A stretch of DNA of 60,044 nucleotides from DASSBG01 sp965651365. GTDB taxonomy: Bacteria > Pseudomonadota > Gammaproteobacteria > Xanthomonadales > Rhodanobacteraceae. The notes below the pieces were generated by a model. That model saw nothing but the letters and a program-made list of their open reading frames with translations, was not told the origin of the DNA and did not search any database. Both the position numbers and the translations under genes were made by a program. Position 1 is the stretch's first letter, and every line of letters starts with the position of its first letter. The stretch spans positions 1 through 60,044 of the forward strand of contig CBFGSA010000001.1 of the NCBI GenBank assembly GCA_965651365.1, read 5' to 3'. Positions 1 to 7,258 of this stretch are shown here, in pieces.

Positions 1-31
1 CCGATTCCCGATTCCCGGTTCCCGGCGCGCA
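1..31. repeat. 7-bp-period intergenic repeat (GATTCCC type)
   Basis: Two GATTCCC units and a GGTTCCC variant lie in tandem immediately after the stop codon of the ETF-QO gene. The same GGGATTC/GGGACTC heptamer recurs near 3965, 33121 and 35859. Direct observation; function unknown. Confidence 0.6.
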
Positions 32-1645
32 CTACAAATTCTGGTAGTTGGGCCCAGCGCCGCCTTCGGGGGTGACCCAGTTGATGATTTCGTAGGGGTC
101 CTTGATGTCGCAGGTCTTGCAGTGGACGCAGTTGGCGGCGTTGATCTGCAGGCGCTTGCCGTGCGGCTGGTCGGCGTCTTCCACCATTTCGTACACGCTG
201 GCCGGGCAGAAGCGGGTGCAGGGGTTGTCGTATTCCTCGACGCAGCGGCCGACGCAGATGTCCGGATCGAGAATCTGCAGATGCACCGGCTGATCTTCGT
301 CGTGTTCGGTGGCGGCGAAGTAGACACCGGCCAGGCGATCGCGCGGCGGCAGGCTGCGCTCGATCCAGTGGCGGTCGGGTGCGGTGAACTCGTCGAGCTT
401 TTGCATCGCCGACCAGTCCGCGTGGTTTTTCAGCGTCCATGGCGACAGGCCGAAGGTGGCGGTTTCCCACATCGCGTTGGCCAGGCCGGTCCACATGCCC
501 TTGTGGAAGCCGGGGCGGATATTGCGCACTTTCTTCAGTTCTGCCATGACCGGCGAGGCACGCAGCGCGGCGTCGAAGCCTTGCGGGGTTTCGTTCTGCG
601 CCAGATGTTCGGCAGCCAGCATGCCGGAACGCATGGCCTGATGGGTGCCCTTGATCTTGGGCACGTTCAGGAGTCCGGCGCTGTCGCCGATCAGCAGGGC
701 ACCCGGCATCTCGCATTTGGGCAGTGACTGATAACCGCCCTCGATCAGCGCGCGCGCGCCGGCGGAGAGGATTTCGCCGCCTTCGAGCAATGCCTTGATC
801 TTCTTGTGGTTCTTGAGTTGCTGGAAAGCCTCCCACGGCTTGAATTCCGGGTCGGCGTAGTCCAGCCCGGCCACGAAGCCGATGGCCAGGCGGTTTTCGT
901 CGAGGTGGTACATGAAGCTGCCGCCGTAGGTCATCGTGTCCAGCGGCCAGCCCAGGGTGTGCACGATCTTGCCCGGCTCGACGCGGCCCTCGGGCAGTTG
1001 CCACAGCTCCTTGATGCCGATGCCGTAGGTCTGCGGATCGCTGTCGGCATCCAGCGCAAATTTCTTGATGAGCTGTTTGCTGAGGTGGCCGCGACAGCCC
1101 TCGGCCAGCACCGTGATCGGCGCCAGGATGTCGATGCCCTGGGTGTAGCCGGCTTTGTGCGATCCATCCCTGGCCACGCCCATGTCGCCGATGCGCACTC
1201 CGCCGACCGAGCCGTCTTCGTTGAAAAACGGTTCGGCCGCCGCGAAGCCGGGGAAAATGTCCACGCCCAGTGCTTCGGCCTGCGGCGCCAGCCACCCACA
1301 CAGGGCACCCAGGCTGACAATGAAGTTGCCCTCGTTATGCATCTGCGGCGGTGTGATCGGTGCCTTGATGGCGCGCTCGCCGTCGCGCAGCAGCCAGAAC
1401 TCATCTTGCTTGGCCGGCACACAGATTGGCGGCGGCTGCTTGCGCCAATCGGGCAGCAGGGCGTCCAGCGGCTCGGGCTCGATCACGGCCCCGGAAAGGA
1501 TGTGCGCGCCGACCGTGGCGCCTTTTTCGATCACGCAGATGTTGCAGTCCGGCTTGAGCTGTTTCATGCGGATGGCAAAGGCCAGTCCGGCCGGGCCGGC
1601 ACCGACCGTGACGATGTCGTATTGCATCGATTCGCGTTCGCTCAT
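32..1645 (-). CDS. Electron transfer flavoprotein-ubiquinone oxidoreductase
   Basis: A 537-residue inner-membrane-associated flavoprotein that passes electrons from reduced ETF (fatty-acid and amino-acid oxidation) to ubiquinone. The N-terminus has the FAD-binding VGAGPAG motif, and the C-terminus has a 4Fe-4S ferredoxin-like segment with CVHCKTC followed by the conserved DPYEIINW context. Length and architecture match the family. The start is set at 1645 because GGAAG lies about six bases upstream and the protein then begins MSERESMQYD as in relatives; an in-frame ATG at 1666 would add seven residues. The stop is TTG-TAG, followed at once by heptamer repeats. No etfA/etfB is visible nearby. 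The downstream amidase is divergent, separated by about 100 bp. Confidence 0.95.
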   Translation of the reverse strand: MSERESMQYDIVTVGAGPAGLAFAIRMKQLKPDCNICVIEKGATVGAHILSGAVIEPEPLDALLPDWRKQPPPICVPAKQDEFWLLRDGERAIKAPITPPQMHNEGNFIVSLGALCGWLAPQAEALGVDIFPGFAAAEPFFNEDGSVGGVRIGDMGVARDGSHKAGYTQGIDILAPITVLAEGCRGHLSKQLIKKFALDADSDPQTYGIGIKELWQLPEGRVEPGKIVHTLGWPLDTMTYGGSFMYHLDENRLAIGFVAGLDYADPEFKPWEAFQQLKNHKKIKALLEGGEILSAGARALIEGGYQSLPKCEMPGALLIGDSAGLLNVPKIKGTHQAMRSGMLAAEHLAQNETPQGFDAALRASPVMAELKKVRNIRPGFHKGMWTGLANAMWETATFGLSPWTLKNHADWSAMQKLDEFTAPDRHWIERSLPPRDRLAGVYFAATEHDEDQPVHLQILDPDICVGRCVEEYDNPCTRFCPASVYEMVEDADQPHGKRLQINAANCVHCKTCDIKDPYEIINWVTPEGGAGPNYQNL

Positions 1646-1749
1646 GAGGTCTTCCGAGGTTTGCATTTACAGCTGATTGTCGGGCTTCACGCGCGCAACG
1701 GCAAATGTGTTCGTGGCGTGGCTGTGGCGCATGGGCCATAATCGCGCGA

Positions 1750-3147
1750 ATGAATGATCGTCCGAAGTCCTCACAACTCCCATTGCGCGGCGCCGATGTA
1801 TGCCAGAGCCTGCACTGGCTGGCGATGGGCCACTGCAATCCGGAAGAACTGACCGCGAGCTATCTTGATGCGGTCGAGCGCATCAATCCGCAACTCAATG
1901 CGTACGTCGATGTGCGCCCGGCTTTGGTACGCGACCAGGCCGAGGGTGCGGCACGCCGCCGTGCCAAGGGTGTGCTGGGGCGGCTCGACGGCATTCCGGT
2001 GGCGGTCAAGGACAATATCGATGTGGCCGGCTGGCCCACGCGGGCCGGTCTGCCGGGACGCGACGAACGCACGGCACGCAATGATGCCCAGGTGGTATCG
2101 CGTCTGCGTGCCGCCGGTGCGGTGCTGGTGGGCAAGACCAACCTCGACGAAGGTGCCTTGGGTGCGGTGACCAACAATCCGCACTTCGGTGCCACGCACA
2201 ATCCGTTCCGTCATGGTTATACCGCGGGCGGTTCTTCCGGCGGTTCGGCGGCGGCGGTTGCAGCCGGGCTCGCGTCGGTGGCGATCGGCAGCGACAGCCT
2301 GGGGTCGGTACGTATTCCGGCCAGCTATTGCGGACTATGCGCATTGAAGCCGACCCACGGCGAAATTTCCACACGCGGCATGTTGCCGGCCGCGCGGCGG
2401 CTTGATGCGGTTGGCGTGCTGGCGCGCAGCGTGGCCGATCTTACCGTGCTGTTGCAGGTACTGGGTGGCTACGACGCCGACGACCCGCGTTCGCGGCGCC
2501 GTCGCGTGGCATTGGCGACGCCGGACTGGGAGCCGGGTCGGCTGCGCACGGGCGTGCTGGCCGAGCTCGAATCGGTTGGCGTGGATGATGCGGTGGCAAC
2601 GGTGTTCAGTGAAGCGGTTGAGCGTTTGCAGCATGAGCTGGGTCAGCAGCACGAAGTGGATTTCTCCGACTGGCCGCTGGCGCGCGCCCGCCGCGCCGGC
2701 CTGCTGCTGATGGAAGCGGAGATGTGCAATACCTTCGCAGATGACCTTGCCGACGTCGACAAACCGGTGTCGGATGGCTTTCGCAAGATGCTGGATTGGG
2801 CTGCCCGGCGCAGCGCCCCGGAATATGTGGCTGCCGATCGCGTGCTGGATGCAGCGCGGCTCAAGGCCCGGCGCCTGTTTGCGCGCATCGATGTGCTGGT
2901 CACCCCGACCACGCCGCAGACGGCCTTTGCGCTGGATGGGCCGGTGCCCGATTCCCAGGCCGACCTGACCAGCTTCGCCAGCCTGGCGGCCTGTCCGGCG
3001 GTCAGCATTCCGATGGGCATGGTCGACGGCCTGCCGGTGGGCATGCAGTTTGTGGGCCCACCGGGATCGGACCTGCGCCTGCTGGAACTGGCCAGCGTGT
3101 GCGCGGCGGCGCTGGACAGCACGCCCGAATTCCCGGTGCATTCGTAA
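1750..3147 (+). CDS. Amidase (amidase signature family)
   Basis: A 465-residue amidase-signature enzyme that hydrolyses an amide substrate that cannot be named from sequence. The Ser-cisSer-Lys triad is recognisable: the lysine in VAVKDNID, the glycine/serine loop GGSSGGSAAAVAAG, and the nucleophile region GSDSLGSVRIPA. The usual GSDTGGS is altered to GSDSLGS, but the nucleophilic serine is kept. The ATG at 1750 is preferred over one at 1705 because the extra 15 residues look unlike the family. It resembles AtzF/GatA-like amidases, but the C-terminus is short and no gatB/gatC is adjacent, so a role in tRNA amidation is unlikely. It is followed by a 226-bp repeat-containing gap. Confidence 0.85.
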   Translation: MNDRPKSSQLPLRGADVCQSLHWLAMGHCNPEELTASYLDAVERINPQLNAYVDVRPALVRDQAEGAARRRAKGVLGRLDGIPVAVKDNIDVAGWPTRAGLPGRDERTARNDAQVVSRLRAAGAVLVGKTNLDEGALGAVTNNPHFGATHNPFRHGYTAGGSSGGSAAAVAAGLASVAIGSDSLGSVRIPASYCGLCALKPTHGEISTRGMLPAARRLDAVGVLARSVADLTVLLQVLGGYDADDPRSRRRRVALATPDWEPGRLRTGVLAELESVGVDDAVATVFSEAVERLQHELGQQHEVDFSDWPLARARRAGLLLMEAEMCNTFADDLADVDKPVSDGFRKMLDWAARRSAPEYVAADRVLDAARLKARRLFARIDVLVTPTTPQTAFALDGPVPDSQADLTSFASLAACPAVSIPMGMVDGLPVGMQFVGPPGSDLRLLELASVCAAALDSTPEFPVHS

Positions 3148-3282
3148 CGCCATTGCCGGGGCAGCGAAAGGCCGTCATCCTGGGGCCGACCGCAGGCCGG
3201 CGCGTTGGAAGCGGGAAACCCGGGATCCATTGTCAAGAATGCTGATACCCGTGCAGCCCGTTGGTTTTGCACAAAATCAAAA

Positions 3283-3367
3283 TGGGTCCCGGGTTCCTCG
3301 CTGCGCTCGGCCCCAGGACGACGTGCGGTGTGGGTCCCGGGTTCCTTGCTGCGCTCGGTTCCAGGAC
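3283..3367. repeat. Direct repeat pair downstream of the amidase
   Basis: Two copies of about 37 bp beginning TGGGTCCCGGGTTCC and containing GCTGCGCTCGG, then CCAGGACG, lie head to tail at about 3283-3318 and 3331-3367. They fill most of the gap before the convergent DUF3501 gene. They look like short dispersed intergenic repeats rather than coding sequence. Confidence 0.6.
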
Positions 3368-3373
3368 GGTGGA

Positions 3374-3952
3374 TTACGCGAAGTCTTCGGCCAGTGCCTG
3401 CTGCTGCGATTTGTCGAGTTGTGTCGATACTTCAAGCGCGGGATGCGCGCTGCGCAGGGTGACTGCGGCGCCCTGGCGCCAGTTGGCAATCATCGCCGCG
3501 TCGAACTCGAAGCGCAGAAAATGCACTGCGGTGGTTTTCTCGTCATTGCCGCGCGTCAGGTCCTCGTCGGCGATGGCGGTGACCGGATCGTGGCCGGCGA
3601 CCTGAAACTGCAGTTTGTTCTCGATGCCGCGCAGGCGCACCAGCGCCTGGCGGCGCTCGTCCACGTCGTCGTACTCGATCAGCAATGTCGCCTTGAGGTT
3701 GCGGCCGTCGGGGATCAGCGGATTGTAGGTATCCAGTTCCTCCTGGATCGCGGCGGCCTCGAAGATGCGCTCGGCACGCAGCATTTCCTGCACCTGGTAC
3801 TGGATCGTCAGCTTGTCCTCGAACAGGAAGGTGAGGTGCTCGCCCACGTGCACGGTGCGCCGCTTCTTGTGTGCCATGACGCGGGCACGGAAGTCGTTGC
3901 GCTGGTCGGCGTAGTGTTCGAGGCTGAGCAGGTCTTGGCGGGTCAGGATCAT
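3374..3952 (-). CDS. DUF3501 family protein
   Basis: A 192-residue soluble protein recognised as DUF3501 by its N-terminal MILTRQDLLSLEHYADQR and the following RARVMAHKKRRTVHVGEH stretch. The family has no established biochemical function. It is the third gene of a minus-strand cluster with the Fe-S oxidoreductase and rubrerythrin, an association I recall as common, which suggests a role with peroxide-reducing rubrerythrin. The start at 3952 excludes a longer N-terminus that would be encoded by the heptamer repeat upstream. The 75-bp gap to the preceding gene is almost entirely repeat. Identification is good; function is unknown. Confidence 0.85.
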   Translation of the reverse strand: MILTRQDLLSLEHYADQRNDFRARVMAHKKRRTVHVGEHLTFLFEDKLTIQYQVQEMLRAERIFEAAAIQEELDTYNPLIPDGRNLKATLLIEYDDVDERRQALVRLRGIENKLQFQVAGHDPVTAIADEDLTRGNDEKTTAVHFLRFEFDAAMIANWRQGAAVTLRSAHPALEVSTQLDKSQQQALAEDFA

Positions 3953-3964
3953 TGTGGCGGCATT

Positions 3965-4027
3965 CGGGACTCGGGACTCGGGACTCGGGACTCGGTGCGC
4001 GAGAGCGGGCAAATCCCGAATCCCGAC
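3965..4027. repeat. Heptanucleotide tandem repeat (CGGGACT x4) with inverted GATTCCC-type partner
   Basis: Four perfect CGGGACT units at 3965-3992 are followed by an inverted, diverged partner (ATCCCGAATCCCGA) at about 4012-4026. An mRNA hairpin between the Fe-S oxidoreductase and DUF3501 cistrons is therefore possible. The same heptamer, also in four copies, lies inside valS at 33121-33148. Confidence 0.75.
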
Positions 4028-5371
4028 CTACAGGTCATAGGCGATACGGAGCAGGGTCAGCGGATGTTCGTTGGGCGGATGATCGTCGAGGCCGTGGGCG
4101 ATGTGGCTGCCGGCCATGGGGCAGTCGCTGGTGAAGTGGTCTGGCTCGGCAGCGGCGATGCGCTTTTCGACCGGCCTGGCGATCTTGCGCGACAGCGCGT
4201 AGGTGGACTTCTTGACGCCGTAGGTGCCGTCGTGACCCGAGCAGCGCTCGATGGTGACGATCTCGGTATTCGGGACCAACTCGAACACCTCGCGGGTCTT
4301 GGGGCCGATCTTCTGCACGCGCTGGTGGCAGGCAACGTGCCAGGCGATCTTGCCCAGGGGCTTGGCAAAGTCGGTCTTCAGCAGGCCGTCCCTGTGCCGC
4401 AACATCAGGTACTCGAACGGATCAAAGATGTGCTCGCGCACCAGCGCCACGTCCTCGTCACCGGGGAACATCAACGGAAGTTCCTGCTTGAACATCAAAA
4501 TGCAGGACGGAATCGGTGCGCTGATGTCCCATCCGGCGCGGATCATTCGCGCCAGCTCCGGGATGTTGCGCTGCTTGTACTTCTTCACCGTTTCCAGGTC
4601 GCCCAGTTCCATCTTGGGCATGCCGCAGCAGGCCTCTGATTCGACCAGTTTTACCGGGATGTCATTGTGCGCAAACACGGCAGCCATGTCCTCGACGGCG
4701 CCGGGCAGCGAGTGGTCGCAATAACAGGTGGCGAAGATGGCCAGCTTGCCGCGGGTACGACCAGCGGGCTTTGCGTCGCCGGCACCGTCAAGGCCTTGCA
4801 GGCGCTGGCGGGCAGTGGGGTGGTGGTAGGCCGGCACTCTAGCGTCGGCGTCCACGCCCAGGGTTTTTTCCAGCAGCTTGCGCGCCGGCTTGTTGCGATT
4901 GGCTGCGTTGACCGTCTGCACCACCACGGGAATCGAAGCCAGCTTGCCTACGGTGCGGGTGTTGGAAAGGATGCGTGCCGACAGCGGTGCGCCCTCGCGC
5001 CGGAAGTGTGCGGCCTTGGCGCGCAGCATCAGATGCGGAAAATCCACGTTCCACGGATGCGGCGGCACGTAGGGGCACTTGGTCTGGTAGCACAGGTCGC
5101 ACAGGTAGCACTGCTCGACCACCTTGGAGTAGTCGGCCTTGTCGACACCGTCGACTTCCATGGTTTCCGATTCGTCCACCAGGTCGAACAGGGTTGGAAA
5201 GGCATGGCACAGGCTGACGCAACGGCGACAGCCGTGGCAGATGTCGAAGATGCGTTCCATCTCCGCTTCCAGCGCGGTCTGGTCGCAGAACTCCGGCTCG
5301 GTCCACGCCAGCGGGTGGCGCGTGGGCGCCTCCAGATTGCCTTCGCGGGTGGATTCGGATGCTTCAGCCAT
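4028..5371 (-). CDS. (Fe-S) oxidoreductase, GlpC/heterodisulfide-reductase-like
   Basis: A 447-residue iron-sulfur protein with two N-terminal ferredoxin-type clusters (CHGCRRCVSLCH; CYLCDLCYQTKCP) and C-terminal cysteine-rich CCG-type segments (ACCGMPKME and RCSGHDGTYG). This is the layout of GlpC and HdrD-like electron-transfer subunits. No glpA or glpB is present, so a glycerol-3-phosphate role is unlikely. Its position between rubrerythrin and DUF3501 suggests it supplies electrons to the rubrerythrin, which has no rubredoxin domain of its own; that is inference. The stop codon lies in CTG-TAG-GTCGGG, part of a GTAG-headed repeat. It is separated from rubrerythrin by 143 bp containing a repeat hairpin. 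Confidence 0.88.
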   Translation of the reverse strand: MAEASESTREGNLEAPTRHPLAWTEPEFCDQTALEAEMERIFDICHGCRRCVSLCHAFPTLFDLVDESETMEVDGVDKADYSKVVEQCYLCDLCYQTKCPYVPPHPWNVDFPHLMLRAKAAHFRREGAPLSARILSNTRTVGKLASIPVVVQTVNAANRNKPARKLLEKTLGVDADARVPAYHHPTARQRLQGLDGAGDAKPAGRTRGKLAIFATCYCDHSLPGAVEDMAAVFAHNDIPVKLVESEACCGMPKMELGDLETVKKYKQRNIPELARMIRAGWDISAPIPSCILMFKQELPLMFPGDEDVALVREHIFDPFEYLMLRHRDGLLKTDFAKPLGKIAWHVACHQRVQKIGPKTREVFELVPNTEIVTIERCSGHDGTYGVKKSTYALSRKIARPVEKRIAAAEPDHFTSDCPMAGSHIAHGLDDHPPNEHPLTLLRIAYDL

Positions 5372-5426
5372 GACGGTGCTCCGGCATTAGAGTACGCGTG
5401 GGCCTGCGCGTACACTTGTCGCGTGA

Positions 5427-5509
5427 GCGGAAAGTGGTAAGCGGTAAGCCGTGGGCGGAAAAGCGGGTACTGGCTCCGCTCACCGCTTACGGCTCTCCGC
5501 TTTCGGGCA
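5427..5509. repeat. Inverted heptanucleotide repeat (GCGGAAA/GCGGTAA type)
   Basis: Five consecutive heptamers (GCGGAAA, GTGGTAA, GCGGTAA, GCCGTGG, GCGGAAA) at 5427-5461 are followed after 13 bp by five inverted ones (TCCGCTC, ACCGCTT, ACGGCTC, TCCGCTT, TCGGGCA) to 5509. The element lies between rubrerythrin and the Fe-S oxidoreductase, so it would fold in their shared transcript. Confidence 0.7.
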
Positions 5510-5514
5510 ACGCC

Positions 5515-5937
5515 TCAGGCGTTCAACTCGCCCAGCGCCTTGGTGAAGCGGTTGGCGTGCGAGCGTTCGGCTTTGGCCAGGGTCTCGAACCAGTCGGCGA
5601 TCTCGTCGAAGCCTTCCTCGCGTGCAGCCTTGGCCATACCCGGATACATGTCGGTGTATTCGTGGGTCTCGCCGGCGATGGCGCTCTTGAGGTTGGCCTC
5701 GGTGCCGCCGAACGGCTCGCCGGTGGCCGGGTCGCCGACCTCTTCCAGGTATTCCATGTGGCCGTGGGCGTGGCCGGTCTCGCCTTCGGCGGTGGAGCGG
5801 AATACGGCCGAGACATCGTTGTAGCCTTCCACGTCCGCCTTGCTGGCGAAATACAGGTAGCGGCGGTTGGCCATCGACTCGCCGGCAAAGGCGTCCTTCA
5901 GGTTCTGCTCGGTCTTCGAGCCCTTCAGATTGCTCAT
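5515..5937 (-). CDS. rbr: Rubrerythrin (diiron domain only, no rubredoxin)
   Basis: A 140-residue four-helix diiron peroxidase that reduces hydrogen peroxide. Probable iron ligands are Glu20, Glu53 with His56 (the ExxH of GETGHA), Glu90, and Glu124 with His127 (ERSHANRF). Classical rubrerythrins carry a C-terminal rubredoxin-like domain of about 35-45 residues with two CxxC pairs. It is absent here and the protein contains no cysteine, so electrons must come from another protein, plausibly the adjacent Fe-S oxidoreductase. It is the first gene of the minus-strand cluster. A shine-dalgarno-like AGGTG precedes the start. A near-consensus OxyR site and promoter lie about 70-135 bp upstream, implying peroxide induction. 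Confidence 0.93.
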   Translation of the reverse strand: MSNLKGSKTEQNLKDAFAGESMANRRYLYFASKADVEGYNDVSAVFRSTAEGETGHAHGHMEYLEEVGDPATGEPFGGTEANLKSAIAGETHEYTDMYPGMAKAAREEGFDEIADWFETLAKAERSHANRFTKALGELNA

Positions 5938-6004
5938 GATGTCACCTCGTACAATGGGAACAAGGGTTCAGCGGCAATGAGCGGGCGCATGGCCGCTTGC
6001 ATCA

Positions 6005-6033
6005 AGCCTACGCTTATTCCCTGTGGCTGGCAA
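6005..6033 (-). promoter_or_regulatory. Candidate promoter of the rubrerythrin operon
   Basis: On the minus strand, TTGCCA (6028-6033; five of six matches to the -35 consensus), a 17-bp spacer and TAGGCT (6005-6010, a poor -10) lead to a start near 5998 and a leader of about 60 nt. The -35 lies one base from the OxyR site, as expected for direct activation. The weak -10 fits an activator-dependent promoter. Confidence 0.5.
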
Positions 6034-6034
6034 A

Positions 6035-6071
6035 ATTGATTGTATGTATCGTGCTGATAGTCAATGTCTAT
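6035..6071 (-). promoter_or_regulatory. OxyR binding site upstream of rubrerythrin
   Basis: Two 15-bp halves, ATTGATTGTATGTAT (6035-6049) and ATAGTCAATGTCTAT (6057-6071), separated by 7 bp, match the tetrameric OxyR consensus ATAGnTnnnAnCTAT twice with the canonical spacing. I count 8 of 10 conserved positions in each half. The site abuts the -35 hexamer of the rubrerythrin promoter. Confidence 0.72.
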
Positions 6072-6110
6072 TAACGAGATATCAATGCCGAGCCACCCAG
6101 GTGGTTCTTG

Positions 6111-6170
6111 CCGGTGAGCGCTGAGCCGTCAGCGGAACCGTCATCTGCTTTTTCCGCGAACCGCTCACCC
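6111..6170. repeat. Degenerate heptamer repeat with inverted partner
   Basis: Units CCGGTGA, GCGCTGA, GCCGTCA and GCGGAAC run in 7-bp register from 6111, and an inverted TTTCCGC/GAACCGC/TCACCCC block follows near 6150-6171. It is a diverged relative of the element at 5427-5509 and lies between the OxyR site and the end of oxyR. Confidence 0.5.
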
Positions 6171-6186
6171 CTGGCGTGCACACCTT

Positions 6187-6208
6187 CGCGGGCATGGTCC
6201 GCTCCTAC
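6187..6208 (-). repeat. GTAG-headed REP half-element at the end of oxyR
   Basis: On the minus strand the sequence reads GTAGGAGCGGACCATGCCCG, a copy of the GTAGGAGCGGnCCATGGCCGCGA element found at 12143, 25660 and 32146. Its TAG is the oxyR stop codon. Confidence 0.7.
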
Positions 6209-7143
6209 ATTTTTGTCTTCACGGCACGATTTGCGGTGGCGTGCGCGTCCAGCAGTTCGGGTGGCAATTGCCGGATCACGGCCGCCAGGCTGAGCAGAAA
6301 TTCGTGCTGCGCCGAGCTCTTGCGCCATACCATGGCCAGGCGGCGGTGCGGCGGCGGCGCGGCAAACTCGACCAGGTGCACATTGTCCACCCGCGCCACG
6401 GGCGGGTTGACCGCCAGGGTCGGCAGCAGGGTGATGCCGACATCGGCGGCCACCATCTGGCGCAGGGTTTCCAGGCTGGTGGCGCGAAAACCGCGGCGCT
6501 CGCCGGCGCCAGCCAGGTGGCAGACCTCCAGTGCCTGGTCACGCAGGCAATGGCCGTCTTCGAGCAGGAGCAGGCTTTCATTGGCCAGGTCAGCCAGTTT
6601 CAGCCGCTTGCGTCGGGCCAGCGGGTGTGAATCCGGTACCGCGAGAAGAAAGGGTTCCTCGAACAGCAGTTCCTGATGCAGGCTGTCCTCGTGGATCGGC
6701 AAGGCCAGAATGCCCGCATCCAGTCGGCCTGCCCGCAGCCGTTCCAGCACCACTTCGGTCTTCTCCTCCACCAGCAGCAGCTCCAGGCGTGGAAAGGCCT
6801 TGTGCACCAGCGGCACCACGTGCGGCAAAAGATAGGGTCCCAGTGTCGGGAAGATGCCCAGCCGTACCGTACCCGACTCCGGGTCGCGGGTGCGGCGCGC
6901 AATCGCCCGGATCTGGTCCGCCTCGTGCAGCACGTCACGGGCGCGCCTGGTGATTTCCTCGCCGACCTCGGTCAGGAGGATATTGCGCGGTGCACGCTCG
7001 ACCAGGGTCACGCCCAGCTCGTCCTCCAGCTTGCGGATCTGGGTCGACAGCGTCGGCTGGCTGACGAAACAGGCCTCGGCCGCGCGGCCAAAGTGCTTGT
7101 GTTCGGCCAGCGCCACCAGATAACGCAGATCTCTGAGGTTCAC
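6205..7143 (-). CDS. oxyR: Hydrogen peroxide-sensing transcriptional regulator OxyR
   Basis: A 312-residue LysR-type regulator. The N-terminal winged helix-turn-helix reads MNLRDLRYLVALAEHKHFGRA with AAEACFVSQPTLS as recognition region. The effector domain carries the redox pair Cys199 and Cys208 in GHCLRDQALEVC, at exactly the residue numbers of Escherichia coli OxyR. These cysteines form a disulfide on peroxide exposure and switch the protein to an activator. Its likely local target is the rubrerythrin operon immediately downstream. The last codons are AAA-ATG-TAG, and the ATGTAG is the head of a REP element, so the C-terminal Met is probably repeat-derived. A dyad just upstream of the start may be an autoregulatory site. 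Confidence 0.96.
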   Translation of the reverse strand: MNLRDLRYLVALAEHKHFGRAAEACFVSQPTLSTQIRKLEDELGVTLVERAPRNILLTEVGEEITRRARDVLHEADQIRAIARRTRDPESGTVRLGIFPTLGPYLLPHVVPLVHKAFPRLELLLVEEKTEVVLERLRAGRLDAGILALPIHEDSLHQELLFEEPFLLAVPDSHPLARRKRLKLADLANESLLLLEDGHCLRDQALEVCHLAGAGERRGFRATSLETLRQMVAADVGITLLPTLAVNPPVARVDNVHLVEFAAPPPHRRLAMVWRKSSAQHEFLLSLAAVIRQLPPELLDAHATANRAVKTKM

Positions 7144-7172
7144 CGCAAGTCTCCGAGCCGTATGCTTCGCCT

Positions 7173-7189
7173 ACGATAGCAACAATCGT
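7173..7189. promoter_or_regulatory. Dyad upstream of oxyR, possible autoregulatory site
   Basis: ACGAT and ATCGT flank a 7-bp centre (AGCAACA) 30-46 bp upstream of the oxyR start, and ATAG of the OxyR consensus occurs inside it. LysR regulators usually bind T-N11-A dyads near their own promoter. It lies in the 115-bp divergent gap to the M1 peptidase gene. Weak single-site evidence. Confidence 0.3.
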
Positions 7190-7258
7190 GACTTCTGGGC
7201 GGTGCGAAGGGCAGGGCAGGCGGACTAGGCTGCACGCATACCGTTCCGGAGATCCGTG

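Noticed and set aside
3965..4027. Short tandem repeats as a CRISPR array
   Set aside because: Units are 7 bp without unique spacers and no cas genes are present.
3050..4639. 529-codon plus-strand frame over DUF3501 and the Fe-S gene
   Set aside because: It crosses three genes and an intergenic repeat, with family motifs only on the opposite strand.
5427..5509. Intrinsic terminator between rubrerythrin and the Fe-S gene
   Set aside because: Imperfect stem and no T-run on the minus strand; better explained as an inverted heptamer repeat.
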